Assembly (NCBI GenBank): GCA_000508965.1
Contig: BAHV02000002.1
Span: 186,001-250,000, forward strand
Direction: 5' to 3'
From: Dielma sp000508965
Lineage (GTDB): Bacteria > Bacillota_I > Bacilli_A > Erysipelotrichales > Erysipelotrichaceae
DNA: 64,000 nt
Shown here piece by piece: positions 7,657 to 16,238 of this stretch. The notes below the pieces were generated by a model, which saw only the letters and a list, made by a program, of their open reading frames with translations, did no database searches and was not told the DNA's origin. Numbering within the stretch: the first letter of the stretch is position 1; every line of letters starts with the position of its first letter. Position numbers and translations under genes: made by a program.

Positions 7657-8906
7657 TTTAACTGATCCAGCCGATTCGAACGCGGCTGTTTTTTCAGCTT
7701 TTCATAATTATTTGCCAGTGTTTGTTCATAGGCACCGGATAACTGCGGATGATAGAACTGCATACCGGCAATTTTATCCGGCAGATATTGTATCCTATTC
7801 CAAAGATCTGGGCGATCATAAGGGTATTTTTTATCGGCCGCCAGATTTACCGGTGTAAATTTTAGGTAATCAGGGACTGGTAATGGCTGCCGCTCTAATT
7901 CAGACATTACCTGATCGATGGCGGCTTCTGCCGATTTTGATTTTGGTGATAAGCATAAATCAATAATGGCAACACTCAGCGGTATCCTTCCTTCAGGGAA
8001 TCCCACTCGCTTAGCGGCATCAATGGCATTAATCACTCTCGCTGCCGCCGCGGGATTGCCTAAACCAATATCTTCATAAGCAATCACTAATAATCGCCGC
8101 TCAATAGAATCCATATCACCAGCCATAATCAAACGGCCGAGATAATAGAGGGCAGCATCGACATCACTGCCGCGGATCGCTTTTTGAAAAGCGCTGACAG
8201 CATCATAATGGCCATCATCGCCCTTATCGAAACCCATGTTCGGAAATTGACTGTATTGTCCGACTAAAGCTTCATTGATCTCACCGTTTTCACAAGCCAG
8301 CGCGCAGATTTCAAGAATATTCAGCGCATAGCGGATATCACCGTTGGCATGACGTGCGATAATTGTTAATGCCGGATCAGTGATAGTGACTGAGTTATTA
8401 AGGCCTTTGGGGGAATAAATGGCATTCATTAAAGCGGCACTGATATCCTCTGTGGTATTTGATTTTATCTCAAAAAGGTGAGTGCGTGAGCGGATTGCCG
8501 GATTGATCGCAAATAATGGATTGGAAGTTGTGGCGCCAATCAACGTGATCAGTCCATTTTCGACATGCGGAAGCAGCAGATCCTGTTTATCCTTGTTTAA
8601 GCGATGCACCTCATCGATAATGACAACCAGACCTGGTGAGAATTTAGCTTCATTGAAAATAATTTCCAGCTCTTTCTTATTGCCGGTAACTGCATTAAAT
8701 AATCGATAAGGCAGCTGCAATTCATTAGCCAGCACCATCGCCAGTGTTGTTTTACCACAGCCCGGCGGTCCATAAAAAATCATTGAAAATAGACGTTTTT
8801 GTTCAATACAGCGTCGGATTACACCATTTTTACCTAAAAGATGCTGCTGACCGACAATTTCATCAATGGTTGTTGGCCGCATGCGAAAAGCTAAAGGTTC
8901 ATTCAT
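7647..8906 (-). CDS. rarA: Replication-associated recombination protein A (RarA/MgsA)
   Basis: AAA+ ATPase related to clamp loaders, acting at stalled replication forks. Walker A is GPPGCGKT at residues 46-53, Walker B is VVIIDEVHRL, and sensor/Arg-finger motifs are in LIGATTSNP and RSRTHLF. The C-terminal half (RLLVIAYEDIGLGNP, SAEAAIDQVM) is the MgsA oligomerisation domain. The ATG at 8906 is preferred because AGGTGAT lies directly upstream; a GTG at 8915 is open but overlaps that RBS. The length of 419 residues is normal for the family. Confidence 0.95.
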   Translation of the reverse strand: MNEPLAFRMRPTTIDEIVGQQHLLGKNGVIRRCIEQKRLFSMIFYGPPGCGKTTLAMVLANELQLPYRLFNAVTGNKKELEIIFNEAKFSPGLVVIIDEVHRLNKDKQDLLLPHVENGLITLIGATTSNPLFAINPAIRSRTHLFEIKSNTTEDISAALMNAIYSPKGLNNSVTITDPALTIIARHANGDIRYALNILEICALACENGEINEALVGQYSQFPNMGFDKGDDGHYDAVSAFQKAIRGSDVDAALYYLGRLIMAGDMDSIERRLLVIAYEDIGLGNPAAAARVINAIDAAKRVGFPEGRIPLSVAIIDLCLSPKSKSAEAAIDQVMSELERQPLPVPDYLKFTPVNLAADKKYPYDRPDLWNRIQYLPDKIAGMQFYHPQLSGAYEQTLANNYEKLKKQPRSNRLDQLKKK

Positions 8907-8926
8907 AAGGATCACCTGAACCTATT

Positions 8927-9475
8927 TTACCCCAAACTGCTGATTTGGTCGATAATTATTTTTATACCGATAAAAATCAGCAATAAACCGCCAAACATCG
9001 TTGCCTTGTTCTTTAAAATTTTATTCAATTTCTTACCTAATATAGCACCTGCGAAGCAGAGGCAGAAGGTCACGGCCATAATATAGAGGATAGCAAGGAT
9101 AATATCAACTTCTAAAAAGGCCAGACTTAAACCGGCAGCCATTGCGTCAAGACTGGTGGCAACCGCAAGCACCAGGATATTTTTAATATCCAGGCAATCA
9201 TCAGGTTCTTCATGGCTGCGAATCATCTGAATACCTAAAAAGGTTAATATCAAGAATGAGAGCAAGTGAGATACAGCTGTCAGTCTTTCATCAAAGATGC
9301 AGCCAAACATAAAGCCTAAGAAGGGCATCAAACCTTGAAAGAACGCAAAAAAGAACGCAATTTTAAACGCATTAGGCAATAAGCATCGCCGGATAACCAT
9401 ACCCTTGGCAATTGATACCGCAAAGGCATCCATCGCTAAAGCTAAACCCAGTAATAATAAATCAAAAGAAGACAT
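8927..9475 (-). CDS. mntP: Manganese efflux pump MntP
   Basis: A 182-residue membrane protein with six predicted helices arranged as two repeats of three, each opening with the family signature: LALAMDAFAVSIAKG at residue 12 and ATSLDAMAAGLSLAF in the second half. The acidic residues in the repeats line the Mn(II) path in known MntP proteins. RBS AGGGTGA lies 6 bases before the ATG. It is transcribed in the same direction as rarA with a 20-base gap. No manganese riboswitch is visible upstream. Confidence 0.92.
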   Translation of the reverse strand: MSSFDLLLLGLALAMDAFAVSIAKGMVIRRCLLPNAFKIAFFFAFFQGLMPFLGFMFGCIFDERLTAVSHLLSFLILTFLGIQMIRSHEEPDDCLDIKNILVLAVATSLDAMAAGLSLAFLEVDIILAILYIMAVTFCLCFAGAILGKKLNKILKNKATMFGGLLLIFIGIKIIIDQISSLG

Positions 9476-9486
9476 AGGTTCACCCT

Positions 9487-9515
9487 TTCAAACTGTTGGT
9501 TAAATCATGTATAAT
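9487..9515 (+). promoter_or_regulatory. Promoter of the dtd-folD operon
   Basis: TTCAAA (9487-9492), 17-base spacer and perfect TATAAT (9510-9515), 26 bases before the dtd start. Confidence 0.6.
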
Positions 9516-9541
9516 AGAACTGAACTAAAGGAGGACATAAG

Positions 9542-9994
9542 ATGCGGGTACTTCTGCAGAGAGTTACGCATGCCGGCTGTACAATCGATCATCAATGCAG
9601 CGGTCAGATAGAAAAGGGTTATCTGGCATTAGTTGGCATAACTCATGAAGATAATATAGATATCATTGAGAAAATGGCTTTGAAAGTCATCAATTTGCGG
9701 GTATTCAGCGATGCGGATGATAAGATGAATTTATCTTTAAAGGATATAGGCGGCAGTGTGCTGTCTGTCTCACAGTTCACATTATATGCTGACTGCCGTA
9801 AGGGAAGACGTCCGGGTTTTGAAAAAAGCGCTAAGCCGGATCAGGCACAGCCGCTTTATGAAGCATTTAATGAAGCACTGCGGCATGAAGGGATTAACGT
9901 CGCAACCGGTATATTTGGTGCTGATATGCAAATTGAATTATTAAATGATGGTCCGGTTACGATTATGCTGGACAGTGATGAAGTGATCAGGTAG
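9542..9994 (+). CDS. dtd: D-aminoacyl-tRNA deacylase
   Basis: A 150-residue Dtd protein that hydrolyses D-aminoacyl-tRNAs (and Gly-tRNA-Ala), preventing misincorporation. Both signature motifs are present: SQFTLYADCRKGRRPGF and the C-terminal GPVTI (NDGPVTIMLDS), which carries the cis Gly-Pro that enforces chirality. AGGAGGACATAAG precedes the ATG. It is the first gene of a tight operon with folD, a nucleoside hydrolase and DUF951. Confidence 0.95.
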   Translation: MRVLLQRVTHAGCTIDHQCSGQIEKGYLALVGITHEDNIDIIEKMALKVINLRVFSDADDKMNLSLKDIGGSVLSVSQFTLYADCRKGRRPGFEKSAKPDQAQPLYEAFNEALRHEGINVATGIFGADMQIELLNDGPVTIMLDSDEVIR

Positions 9995-10002
9995 GAGGCA
10001 GC

Positions 10003-10869
10003 ATGGAAGAAAAATTAATTTATGGCAAACCGATTGCCGATCGTACAAACATGAAAACTAAAGCTTTTATCGATGAAATGAAAAAGCTGGGAAAACGGTG
10101 TCCAAAGATAAATGTTGTATTGGCTAATGATTCACCGGCATCACTTTCTTATATTTCAGGGTTTGAAAAATTGTGTGTCAGTGTCGGTATGACATATACC
10201 TTAACGGTTTTAAAGGAAAGCGTTTCGCAGCAAGAGCTGAATGATGTGTTAGATACGATCAGCCGTGATGATGAAACCGATGGTATTTTATTACAGATGC
10301 CGCTGCCTAAGCAGATCAATGCTGATGAAGCAATTCTGCATATTGATCCCGATAAAGATCTGGATGGTTTTCATCCGATGAATGTGGGTAAGCTATGGAT
10401 GAATCAGCCGGCATTTGTACCATGTACCGCTGAAAGTGTAATGGCCTTTATTGATGCGAGCGGCATTGATTTAAAAGGCAAGCATGTAGTTGTTTTAGGC
10501 CGCAGCAATGTGGTTGGCAAACCAGTGGCAGAATTATGTCTGGCTGCTCATGCGACGGTAACGATCTGTCATTCCAGAACGGTGGATATTGAGAAAGAAG
10601 CATCAAGGGCTGATGTGCTGATTGCGGCAATCGGCAGGGCGCGTTTAATTAAATCAGATTGGATCAAACCGGGTGCTGTGGTTATCGATGTAGGCGTCAA
10701 TCGTGATGAAAACGGTAAATTGTGCGGTGATGTTGATTTTGATGATGTAATTGATAAGGTAGGTAAAATCTCACCTGTACCGAAGGGTGTCGGTGTAGTA
10801 ACCAATGCGATGCTGCTGCATAGCGCAGTTGCCGCTTATAAAATGAAAGAGACGGGGAAAAACATATGA
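10003..10869 (+). CDS. folD: Methylene-THF dehydrogenase/methenyl-THF cyclohydrolase (divergent FolD)
   Basis: A 288-residue FolD that interconverts one-carbon tetrahydrofolates. Visible motifs are DGILLQMPLP, DKDLDGFHPMNVG and the nucleotide-binding GRSNVVGKPVAE. Two positions are odd: the active-site segment reads SYISGFEKLC, so the Lys normally four residues after the conserved Tyr (Lys56 in E. coli) is Phe54 and the nearest Lys is at 56; and the late PVPGGVGPMT motif reads PVPKGVGVVT. Loss of that Lys in studied enzymes hurts cyclohydrolase more than dehydrogenase activity. The protein overlaps the next gene by 4 bases. Confidence 0.9.
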   Translation: MEEKLIYGKPIADRTNMKTKAFIDEMKKLGKRCPKINVVLANDSPASLSYISGFEKLCVSVGMTYTLTVLKESVSQQELNDVLDTISRDDETDGILLQMPLPKQINADEAILHIDPDKDLDGFHPMNVGKLWMNQPAFVPCTAESVMAFIDASGIDLKGKHVVVLGRSNVVGKPVAELCLAAHATVTICHSRTVDIEKEASRADVLIAAIGRARLIKSDWIKPGAVVIDVGVNRDENGKLCGDVDFDDVIDKVGKISPVPKGVGVVTNAMLLHSAVAAYKMKETGKNI

Positions 10870-11828
10870 AACTGATTTTAGATTTAGATACTGGCATCGA
10901 TGATGCAATGGCAATAGCTTATGCCTGCGCGCATCCTGATGCGGAATTAATTGGTATAACAACAACCTTCGGGAATGTGAAAGTTGAGGATGCAACCCGC
11001 AATTCATTAACGATTCTTGATTATCTGGGTCATCCAGAGATTGAGGTGTTTGAAGGGGCGGCAGCGCCAATCGGCTCAGACAGTTATACACCGGAAGGCG
11101 GCAGCGTGATTTTTCATGGCGAAAACGGTTTGGGTGAAGTTGATTTTAAGTTTTCTAATCGTGTCAAGAGTGAAAAAACAGCGGTTGAATTCATCAGTGA
11201 AGCAATTGAAAAATACGGTCAAGAGCTGACATTAATACCTACCGGTCCCTTAACGAATCTGGCAGAGCTGCTGAGCAAACGCAAAGATTTGATTGGTAAG
11301 TTTAAGGTGGTGTTGATGGGCGGCGCATTAACGGTACCCGGCAATACGAATCTATTTGCGGAAGCAAATATTTACGCAGATCCGCAGGCAGCTAAGCAAG
11401 CTTTTGAAAGCTTACAGCCTATCACAATGGTGGGGCTTGACGTCACTTTAAAAACAGTGCTGACTAAAGCTGATACCGCACAATTCAGAAAACTCAGCCA
11501 AGCAGGCAGCTTGTTTGCGGATATGATTGATTACTATATTGATGCCTATTTGAAATATGATAACCTGAACGGCTGCGCCCTGCATGATCCTTTGGCAGTC
11601 GGCATCGCAATTGAACCGGCATTGGCTAAGGTGCATCCAATGTATTTGACGGTTGAAACAGAAGGCCCATCAGCGGGCAGAACGATTGGCAATCATCAGA
11701 AAGTGAATGCCCCTAACCCAAATGTAAAGGTATGCTTGGATGTAGATACTGAAGCTTATATGATAACCTTTATGGAACTATTGTCATCTGCACTGACAAA
11801 AGGAGAGGACTCATGGAATACGATTTAA
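10866..11828 (+). CDS. Inosine-uridine preferring nucleoside hydrolase family protein
   Basis: A 320-residue nucleoside N-ribohydrolase splitting a nucleoside into base and ribose. The Ca-binding N-terminal motif is LILDLDTGIDDAMAI, with GITTTFGN after it; TGPLTNLAELL, LMGGALTVPGNTN and LHDPLAVGIA carry further metal and substrate residues. It starts 4 bases inside folD (ATGA overlap) and overlaps the DUF951 gene by 16 bases, so it is translationally coupled. The natural nucleoside is not deducible. A role in salvage is likely. Confidence 0.92.
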   Translation: MKLILDLDTGIDDAMAIAYACAHPDAELIGITTTFGNVKVEDATRNSLTILDYLGHPEIEVFEGAAAPIGSDSYTPEGGSVIFHGENGLGEVDFKFSNRVKSEKTAVEFISEAIEKYGQELTLIPTGPLTNLAELLSKRKDLIGKFKVVLMGGALTVPGNTNLFAEANIYADPQAAKQAFESLQPITMVGLDVTLKTVLTKADTAQFRKLSQAGSLFADMIDYYIDAYLKYDNLNGCALHDPLAVGIAIEPALAKVHPMYLTVETEGPSAGRTIGNHQKVNAPNPNVKVCLDVDTEAYMITFMELLSSALTKGEDSWNTI

Positions 11829-12010
11829 ATGATATTGTTGAGATGAAAAAAGAACATCCGTGTCATAAAAGCAAGCAATGGAAGATTATCCGCATGGGTG
11901 CTGATATCCGAATTAAATGCTTAGGCTGCGGGACAAGTATTCTTTTCCCACGCTCAGAATTTGAGAAAAAGCTGAAAAAAGTTGTCGAACATGCGAAAGA
12001 CAGCGAATGA
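11813..12010 (+). CDS. DUF951 small protein
   Basis: A 65-residue basic protein of the DUF951 family, widespread in Bacillota and often beside ychF or parB. The core VEMKKEHPCHKSKQWKIIRMG and the later IRIKCLGCGTSILFP resemble a small beta-barrel with Cys pairs; nucleic-acid binding has been suggested but is unproven. It overlaps the nucleoside hydrolase by 16 bases, with AGGAGAGG just upstream of the ATG. Expression is probably coupled to the upstream genes. Confidence 0.85.
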   Translation: MEYDLNDIVEMKKEHPCHKSKQWKIIRMGADIRIKCLGCGTSILFPRSEFEKKLKKVVEHAKDSE

Positions 12011-12042
12011 TAGCTTGTATCTGCGCATAAAAAAATGTAAAC

Positions 12043-12048
12043 TATAAT
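12043..12048 (+). promoter_or_regulatory. -10 element ahead of ychF
   Basis: A perfect TATAAT lies 24 bases before the ychF ATG at 12072. The nearest -35-like hexamer (TTGTAT at 12015) is 22 bases away, too far for a normal spacer, so only the -10 is claimed. Confidence 0.45.
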
Positions 12049-12071
12049 GGTAATTGAGAGAGGATGATTTT

Positions 12072-13175
12072 ATGCCGTTAACAGCGGGGATTGTTGGTCT
12101 TCCAAATGTCGGAAAATCAACATTGTTTAATGCGATTACTAAGAGTCAGGTAGAAGCGGCCAATTATCCGTTTGCGACGATCCAGCCAAATGTCGGCGTG
12201 GTTGAAGTACCGGATGCGAGAATTGATCGCTTAGTAGAATTATTTAAACCTAAAAAAACGATTTATACAACTTTTGAATTCACGGATATTGCCGGTTTGG
12301 TAAAAGGTGCGAGCAAGGGTGAAGGATTAGGCAATCAGTTTCTGTCAAATATCCGTTTGTGTGATGCGATTTGTCATGTTGTCCGCTGCTTCGAGGATGC
12401 TGACATCACTCATGTTGAGGGCAGTGTCGATCCAATCCGTGATATTGAGATCATTAATCTTGAGTTGGTGATGGCCGATCTGCAGACCGTCGATAACCGT
12501 ATAGGCAAAATTGAACGTAAGGCGACAATGGCAAAAGAAAAAGATGCGATTGTGGAATATAATATCTTAAAAAAGATAAAAGAAGTTTTACTGGAAGGCA
12601 AACCTGCCCGCAGTCTTGATCTGGATAAGGATGAAACACTGCTGGTTAAGAATTTTGCGTTGCTGACATTGAAGCCAATGATTTATGTCGCAAATATGTC
12701 AGAGGAAGAAATCGGTGACCCTGAGAATAATGAAAATTATCAAAAGGTAAAAGCTTATGCGGAAGCTGAAAATAATCTGGTAATTCCTATCAGTGCTAAA
12801 ATTGAGGAAGAATTATCTGAAATGGATAAGGAAGATAAGGATATGTTCCTTCAGGATCTGGGTATCAGTGAAAGCGGCTTGGATAAGGTTATTAAGGCAG
12901 CTTACAACATTCTTGGTTTATGTACCTTCCTGACTGCCGGTGAGGACGAATGCCGTGCGTGGACTTTCCATAAGGGAATGACTGCTCCGGAATGCGCCGG
13001 TGTCATCCACACGGATTTTCAGCGAGGCTTTATTAAAGCTGAAGTATACAGCTTTGAGGATATTGACAAGTATGGCAGTGAACAGGCCGTTAAAGAGGCT
13101 GGCAAGCTGCGCATTGAAGGTAAGGAATATATCGCTCAGGATGGCGATGTAATGCACTTTAGATTTAATGTTTAA
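12072..13175 (+). CDS. ychF: Redox-regulated ATPase YchF (Obg family)
   Basis: A 367-residue P-loop protein of the YchF/OLA1 group, which prefers ATP and binds ribosomes. G1 is GLPNVGKST at residues 8-16, G3 is DIAGLVKGASKGEG, and G4 is degenerate (VANMSEEE), as in the family. The C-terminal TGS domain (TAGEDECRAWTFHKGMTAPE... GDVMHFRFNV) is intact. ATG at 12072 was chosen because AGAGAGGAT lies 7 bases upstream; a TTG at 12054 would add six residues. A strong terminator follows. Confidence 0.95.
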   Translation: MPLTAGIVGLPNVGKSTLFNAITKSQVEAANYPFATIQPNVGVVEVPDARIDRLVELFKPKKTIYTTFEFTDIAGLVKGASKGEGLGNQFLSNIRLCDAICHVVRCFEDADITHVEGSVDPIRDIEIINLELVMADLQTVDNRIGKIERKATMAKEKDAIVEYNILKKIKEVLLEGKPARSLDLDKDETLLVKNFALLTLKPMIYVANMSEEEIGDPENNENYQKVKAYAEAENNLVIPISAKIEEELSEMDKEDKDMFLQDLGISESGLDKVIKAAYNILGLCTFLTAGEDECRAWTFHKGMTAPECAGVIHTDFQRGFIKAEVYSFEDIDKYGSEQAVKEAGKLRIEGKEYIAQDGDVMHFRFNV

Positions 13176-13183
13176 ATAAAGTC

Positions 13184-13211
13184 AAAAAAGCAAGCATGCC
13201 TTGCTTTTTTT
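13184..13211 (+). terminator. Terminator of ychF
   Basis: Stem AAAAAAGCAAG / CTTGCTTTTTT with loop CATGC, an A-tract before and a T-tract after. Confidence 0.88.
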
Positions 13212-13432
13212 ATTCATATAGGAAATTGCATTTTCAAGCACCAAAGTTTCAATATCTATTTAGAGAATAGTTCTTAAAATTGTAAAAACAAGTGAAATCA
13301 TAATGTGGAAATGGTATACTATGAATAACAAAAAGCAGTAAATCAAATCTTCAAATTCATGTTTAGTATCACTTAGTTTCCAATGTATCAATTGAATCTT
13401 AGCTGATGCTTTTTTGTTTAAGGAAAGCATAA

Positions 13433-13691
13433 ATGAAGTGTCTGGCTTATTTCGGTCGTTTCTATTATAAAGATTTATCAGATAATTTGACGCTGTATAA
13501 TTCATTGCTTCATACAGCTTATAAGAAACTTCAAATATCATTATGAATCTGGCATCATAGCCTATCGAGGCACAGAGAAAGACATTGAAATACAGGAAGG
13601 AACAGCGCCGCGAGGAAGGCAGCCGGGTGTTATCTTTAAAGATGGCATGATTCCTGAATTTAATGAAGGAAATCACTTTCTTGATAATTAG
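13433..13691 (+). pseudogene. Frameshifted remnant of a small gene
   Basis: An ATG at 13433 with AAGGAAAG ahead opens 37 codons (begins MKCLAYFGRFYYKDLSDN) that end at a TGA at 13544-13546. In the next frame, open before that stop, translation continues for 54 residues (YHYESGIIAYRGTEKDIEIQ ... HFLDN) to a TAG at 13689. Joined by a single frameshift near 13527 they give about 86 residues of one acidic protein. The tail ends directly before the next gene's RBS. I do not recognise the family. A truncated gene is more likely than two tiny genes. Confidence 0.45.
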
Positions 13692-13700
13692 GAGGCAGCT

Positions 13701-14159
13701 ATGCGATATTTTATAGAAGCATTAACAAGTAAAAGCAAAAATCCGGCACTGCCGGAGGCATTGAATTATTTTGGCAAGTTGATTGGCAGCTGGCAAATAG
13801 ATTATGCAGAATGTGATAATTCCCGTGCAATCAAGGGTGAATGGCATTTCGCGTGGGTTCTTGACGGCATGGCTGTACAAGATGTAATCATTCTGCCGGA
13901 TTATGAATATGGAACATCTCTGCGGATTTATAATCCCAATACATGCACTTGGGATGTTGCTTATGGCTACACTGGCAAAATCATTCAGCTTGAAGCAAAA
14001 AAACAAGAGGATATGATTGTACTTACGAATATTGATGATGAAAACAGAAAGTGGATTTTCACGTACATCGATGATCATCAATTTCACTGGCTCAATGTTA
14101 CCGTAAAAGAAAATGGATGGCATATCAATGCGAAAATAGACGGACAGAGGGTTCTATAA
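13701..14159 (+). CDS. Uncharacterised lipocalin/DUF1579-like protein
   Basis: A 152-residue soluble protein without a signal peptide. The pattern FGKLIGSWQIDY ... GEWHFAWVLDGMAVQDVI ... IYNPNTCTWDVAYGYTGK ... FTYIDDHQFHWLNV resembles a beta-barrel of the DUF1579/lipocalin type, where a GxW motif and an alternating strand pattern are typical. No catalytic residues can be named. It starts 10 bases after the remnant's stop with GGAGGC as RBS. I cannot assign a function. Confidence 0.6.
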   Translation: MRYFIEALTSKSKNPALPEALNYFGKLIGSWQIDYAECDNSRAIKGEWHFAWVLDGMAVQDVIILPDYEYGTSLRIYNPNTCTWDVAYGYTGKIIQLEAKKQEDMIVLTNIDDENRKWIFTYIDDHQFHWLNVTVKENGWHINAKIDGQRVL

Positions 14160-14243
14160 GTAAGTTTAATTTCGCTTCTGAAATCTTGCTTGTGTTTGTT
14201 CATCATGAGTAAAATAAAACTATCAAATTTATGAGCAAATGAA

Positions 14244-14272
14244 TTGTCAGCTTGGCGATTATGGTGTTTAAT
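14244..14272 (+). promoter_or_regulatory. Promoter of the Dps-like gene
   Basis: TTGTCA (14244-14249), 17-base spacer and TTTAAT (14267-14272), each matching 5 of 6 consensus bases. The ATG at 14327 is 55 bases on, leaving room for a leader with a palindrome. Confidence 0.65.
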
Positions 14273-14292
14273 ATAGACATAAAGTTAAATAA

Positions 14293-14306
14293 GGTTAACT
14301 TTAACC
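14293..14306. promoter_or_regulatory. Perfect palindrome in the dps leader (possible operator)
   Basis: GGTTAA-CT-TTAACC is a perfect 6-bp inverted repeat lying just after the promoter, with an extra GTTAAAT half-site 8 bases upstream. It does not match the PerR consensus exactly. Confidence 0.45.
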
Positions 14307-14326
14307 ATAGAGGAGGAACTAATTAT

Positions 14327-14758
14327 ATGGAAAACAAATTAAATAAATTATTGGCAGACTTAGTTGTTGAATATCATAAGTTACAGAATTTTCACTGGTA
14401 TGTGAAAGGTAAAGACTTCTTTGCCGCTCATGCTAAGCTTGAAGAGTTCTATGACTATATCAACGAAGCTGTCGATGAGGTTGCTGAAAATATTCTGATG
14501 GTGGGCGGCAGTCCTAAGGCAAGCCTGAAGGCTTACTTGGAACTTGCTGAAATCAAAGAGGCGGATGAAGATCACAAGAAAGTTAAAGATATCTATAAAG
14601 ATGTACTTGCTGATTTCAGTTATCTGCTGGCAAGTGTGAAGGATATTAAAGCCGCTGCCGATGAAGAAAGCAATTATCTGATTTCTTCATTGATGGATGA
14701 ATACATCAAGCAATTCAGTAAATCAATTTGGATGATTCGTCAAGTTGTTGAAGAATAA
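14327..14758 (+). CDS. dps: Dps family DNA-protection/ferritin-like protein
   Basis: A 143-residue four-helix protein of the Dps group, which stores iron by oxidising Fe(II) with hydrogen peroxide and can shield DNA. The ferroxidase-type residues are recognisable in LQNFHWYVKGKDFFAAHAKL (His, then His and acidic residues) and FYDYINEAVDEVAENIL. The N-terminus is short, so strong DNA binding is not expected. ATG at 14327 follows AGAGGAGGAAC; the open frame extends upstream to 14252 but without an RBS and with the promoter inside. It is monocistronic, bounded by a terminator. Confidence 0.88.
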   Translation: MENKLNKLLADLVVEYHKLQNFHWYVKGKDFFAAHAKLEEFYDYINEAVDEVAENILMVGGSPKASLKAYLELAEIKEADEDHKKVKDIYKDVLADFSYLLASVKDIKAAADEESNYLISSLMDEYIKQFSKSIWMIRQVVEE

Positions 14759-14764
14759 TCAAAA

Positions 14765-14796
14765 AAAAGCATTGTTTTGAAGACAATGCTTTTTAT
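14765..14796. terminator. Bidirectional terminator between dps and trkH
   Basis: Stem AAAAGCATTGT / ACAATGCTTTT with a 7-base loop, A-rich before and T-rich after, between convergent genes. Confidence 0.88.
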
Positions 14797-16229
14797 TTGC
14801 GCCATGAGCTGGGTGCGATCAGCAGCAGCAAAGGGAAAAGTTCAAGCCTGCCTGCCAGCATATCAAAAATCATGACCAGCTTTGACAGGGCATTGAAATC
14901 TCCAAAATGCCCGGTGGGGCCTACTAATTGAAGACCGGGACCGACATTGTTTAAGGTAGCGGCTACGGCTGTAAAGTTAGTGATTAAATCAAAATTATTC
15001 AGACAGATCAGAATCAGTGAGACGATAAAGATCAGCATGTAGGCTGCAAAATATGTATTGATTGAACGCAGGACACCGTGTTCGACGGGTTTGCCTTCAA
15101 AGCGTATAACTTTAATGCTGCGCGGATGGATGATCTGTTGAATCTCTTTTTTCATAGTTTTAAAAAGGATGACAAACCGTGACACTTTAATACCGCCGCC
15201 GGTACTGCCCGCACAAGCGCCAATGAACATCAAGGCTACCAGCAGGCCCTTGGAAAATTCAGGCCACTGGTCAAAATTAGTGGTAGAAAAACCTGTGGTC
15301 GTAATGATGGAGGCTACCTGAAAGGCTACATGTTTAAGGGCTTGCGCAAAGGTTTCAAACATCGGCCGCACATTCCAGACAATCATTATGGTTACCGCGG
15401 CAATGATGCCTAAATAATAACGCGCTTCTTCACTCTTTAACGCCTGCTTCGGCTTTTTAAAAAGCAACAGGAAATAGACATTAAAATTAATTCCGAATAA
15501 AATCATGAAAAGGGTGGTAATTATCTGCACATTGGATGAAAAACTGGCTAAACTGTCTGCTTTATGACCAAAGCCGCCGGTACCGGCAGTGCCAAAGCTG
15601 ATAATCAGAGAATCAAAAAGCGGCAATCCGTTAAGCATTAACAGGCAGATCTGCAGCAATGTCAGAAAAATATAGATACCGTACAGAATCATTGCTGTTG
15701 ACTGAATTTTAGGTACAAGCTTGCTTACCGAAGGACCCGGACTTTCCGCCCGCATCAGATTCAGGTTATAAGCCCCTGATAATGGCAGAATCGCAAGAAT
15801 GAAGACTAACACACCCATGCCGCCGATCCAGTGTGTGAAGCTGCGCCAGAATAAGCTCGTCTGTGACAGCAGTTCGACATTTGCCAGAATACTGGCGCCA
15901 GTTGTGGTAAAACCGGAAACTGTTTCAAATAAAGCATCCACAAAATTGGGGATTTCACCGCTGATTATAAATGGCAAAGCGCCAAACAAACTAAGAACGA
16001 TCCAGCTTAAGGCAACGGTGAGAAAGCCTTCACGCATATAAAGCTTTAAGCTTTTTGGTTTTTTTAAAATCAATAAGCCGCCGCATAAAAAGCAGATTAA
16101 AGAAACAATCAAATAAGCCAAACCGACTTGCTCATGATAAATGACACCGACAATACACGGAAGTAATAAAAAGCAACCCTCAAAGCAGACGACACTGCCA
16201 AGTATGTAACGTATAATTTTATAATTCAT
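14793..16229 (-). CDS. trkH: Trk-type potassium uptake membrane subunit TrkH
   Basis: A 478-residue K+ translocating protein with about ten helices. The four MPM repeats carry P-loop filter segments: TVSGFTTTGASI, GTAGTGGFGHK, ITTTGFSTTNF and TLNNVGPGLQ. ACAGSTGGGIKVSR, near the third repeat, is a standard family motif. It forms the K+ channel that TrkA gates from the cytoplasm. It follows trkA with a 9-base gap on the same strand. Confidence 0.94.
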   Translation of the reverse strand: MNYKIIRYILGSVVCFEGCFLLLPCIVGVIYHEQVGLAYLIVSLICFLCGGLLILKKPKSLKLYMREGFLTVALSWIVLSLFGALPFIISGEIPNFVDALFETVSGFTTTGASILANVELLSQTSLFWRSFTHWIGGMGVLVFILAILPLSGAYNLNLMRAESPGPSVSKLVPKIQSTAMILYGIYIFLTLLQICLLMLNGLPLFDSLIISFGTAGTGGFGHKADSLASFSSNVQIITTLFMILFGINFNVYFLLLFKKPKQALKSEEARYYLGIIAAVTIMIVWNVRPMFETFAQALKHVAFQVASIITTTGFSTTNFDQWPEFSKGLLVALMFIGACAGSTGGGIKVSRFVILFKTMKKEIQQIIHPRSIKVIRFEGKPVEHGVLRSINTYFAAYMLIFIVSLILICLNNFDLITNFTAVAATLNNVGPGLQLVGPTGHFGDFNALSKLVMIFDMLAGRLELFPLLLLIAPSSWRK

Positions 16230-16238
16230 AGCAGAATC

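Noticed and set aside
8927..9541. Manganese riboswitch (yybP-ykoY) ahead of mntP
   Set aside because: The space upstream of mntP is only 66 bases to dtd, with no such structure.
13260..13676. 138-codon open frame on the minus strand
   Set aside because: No RBS; the strand opposite carries a better-looking decayed gene, and the composition is that of an antisense frame.
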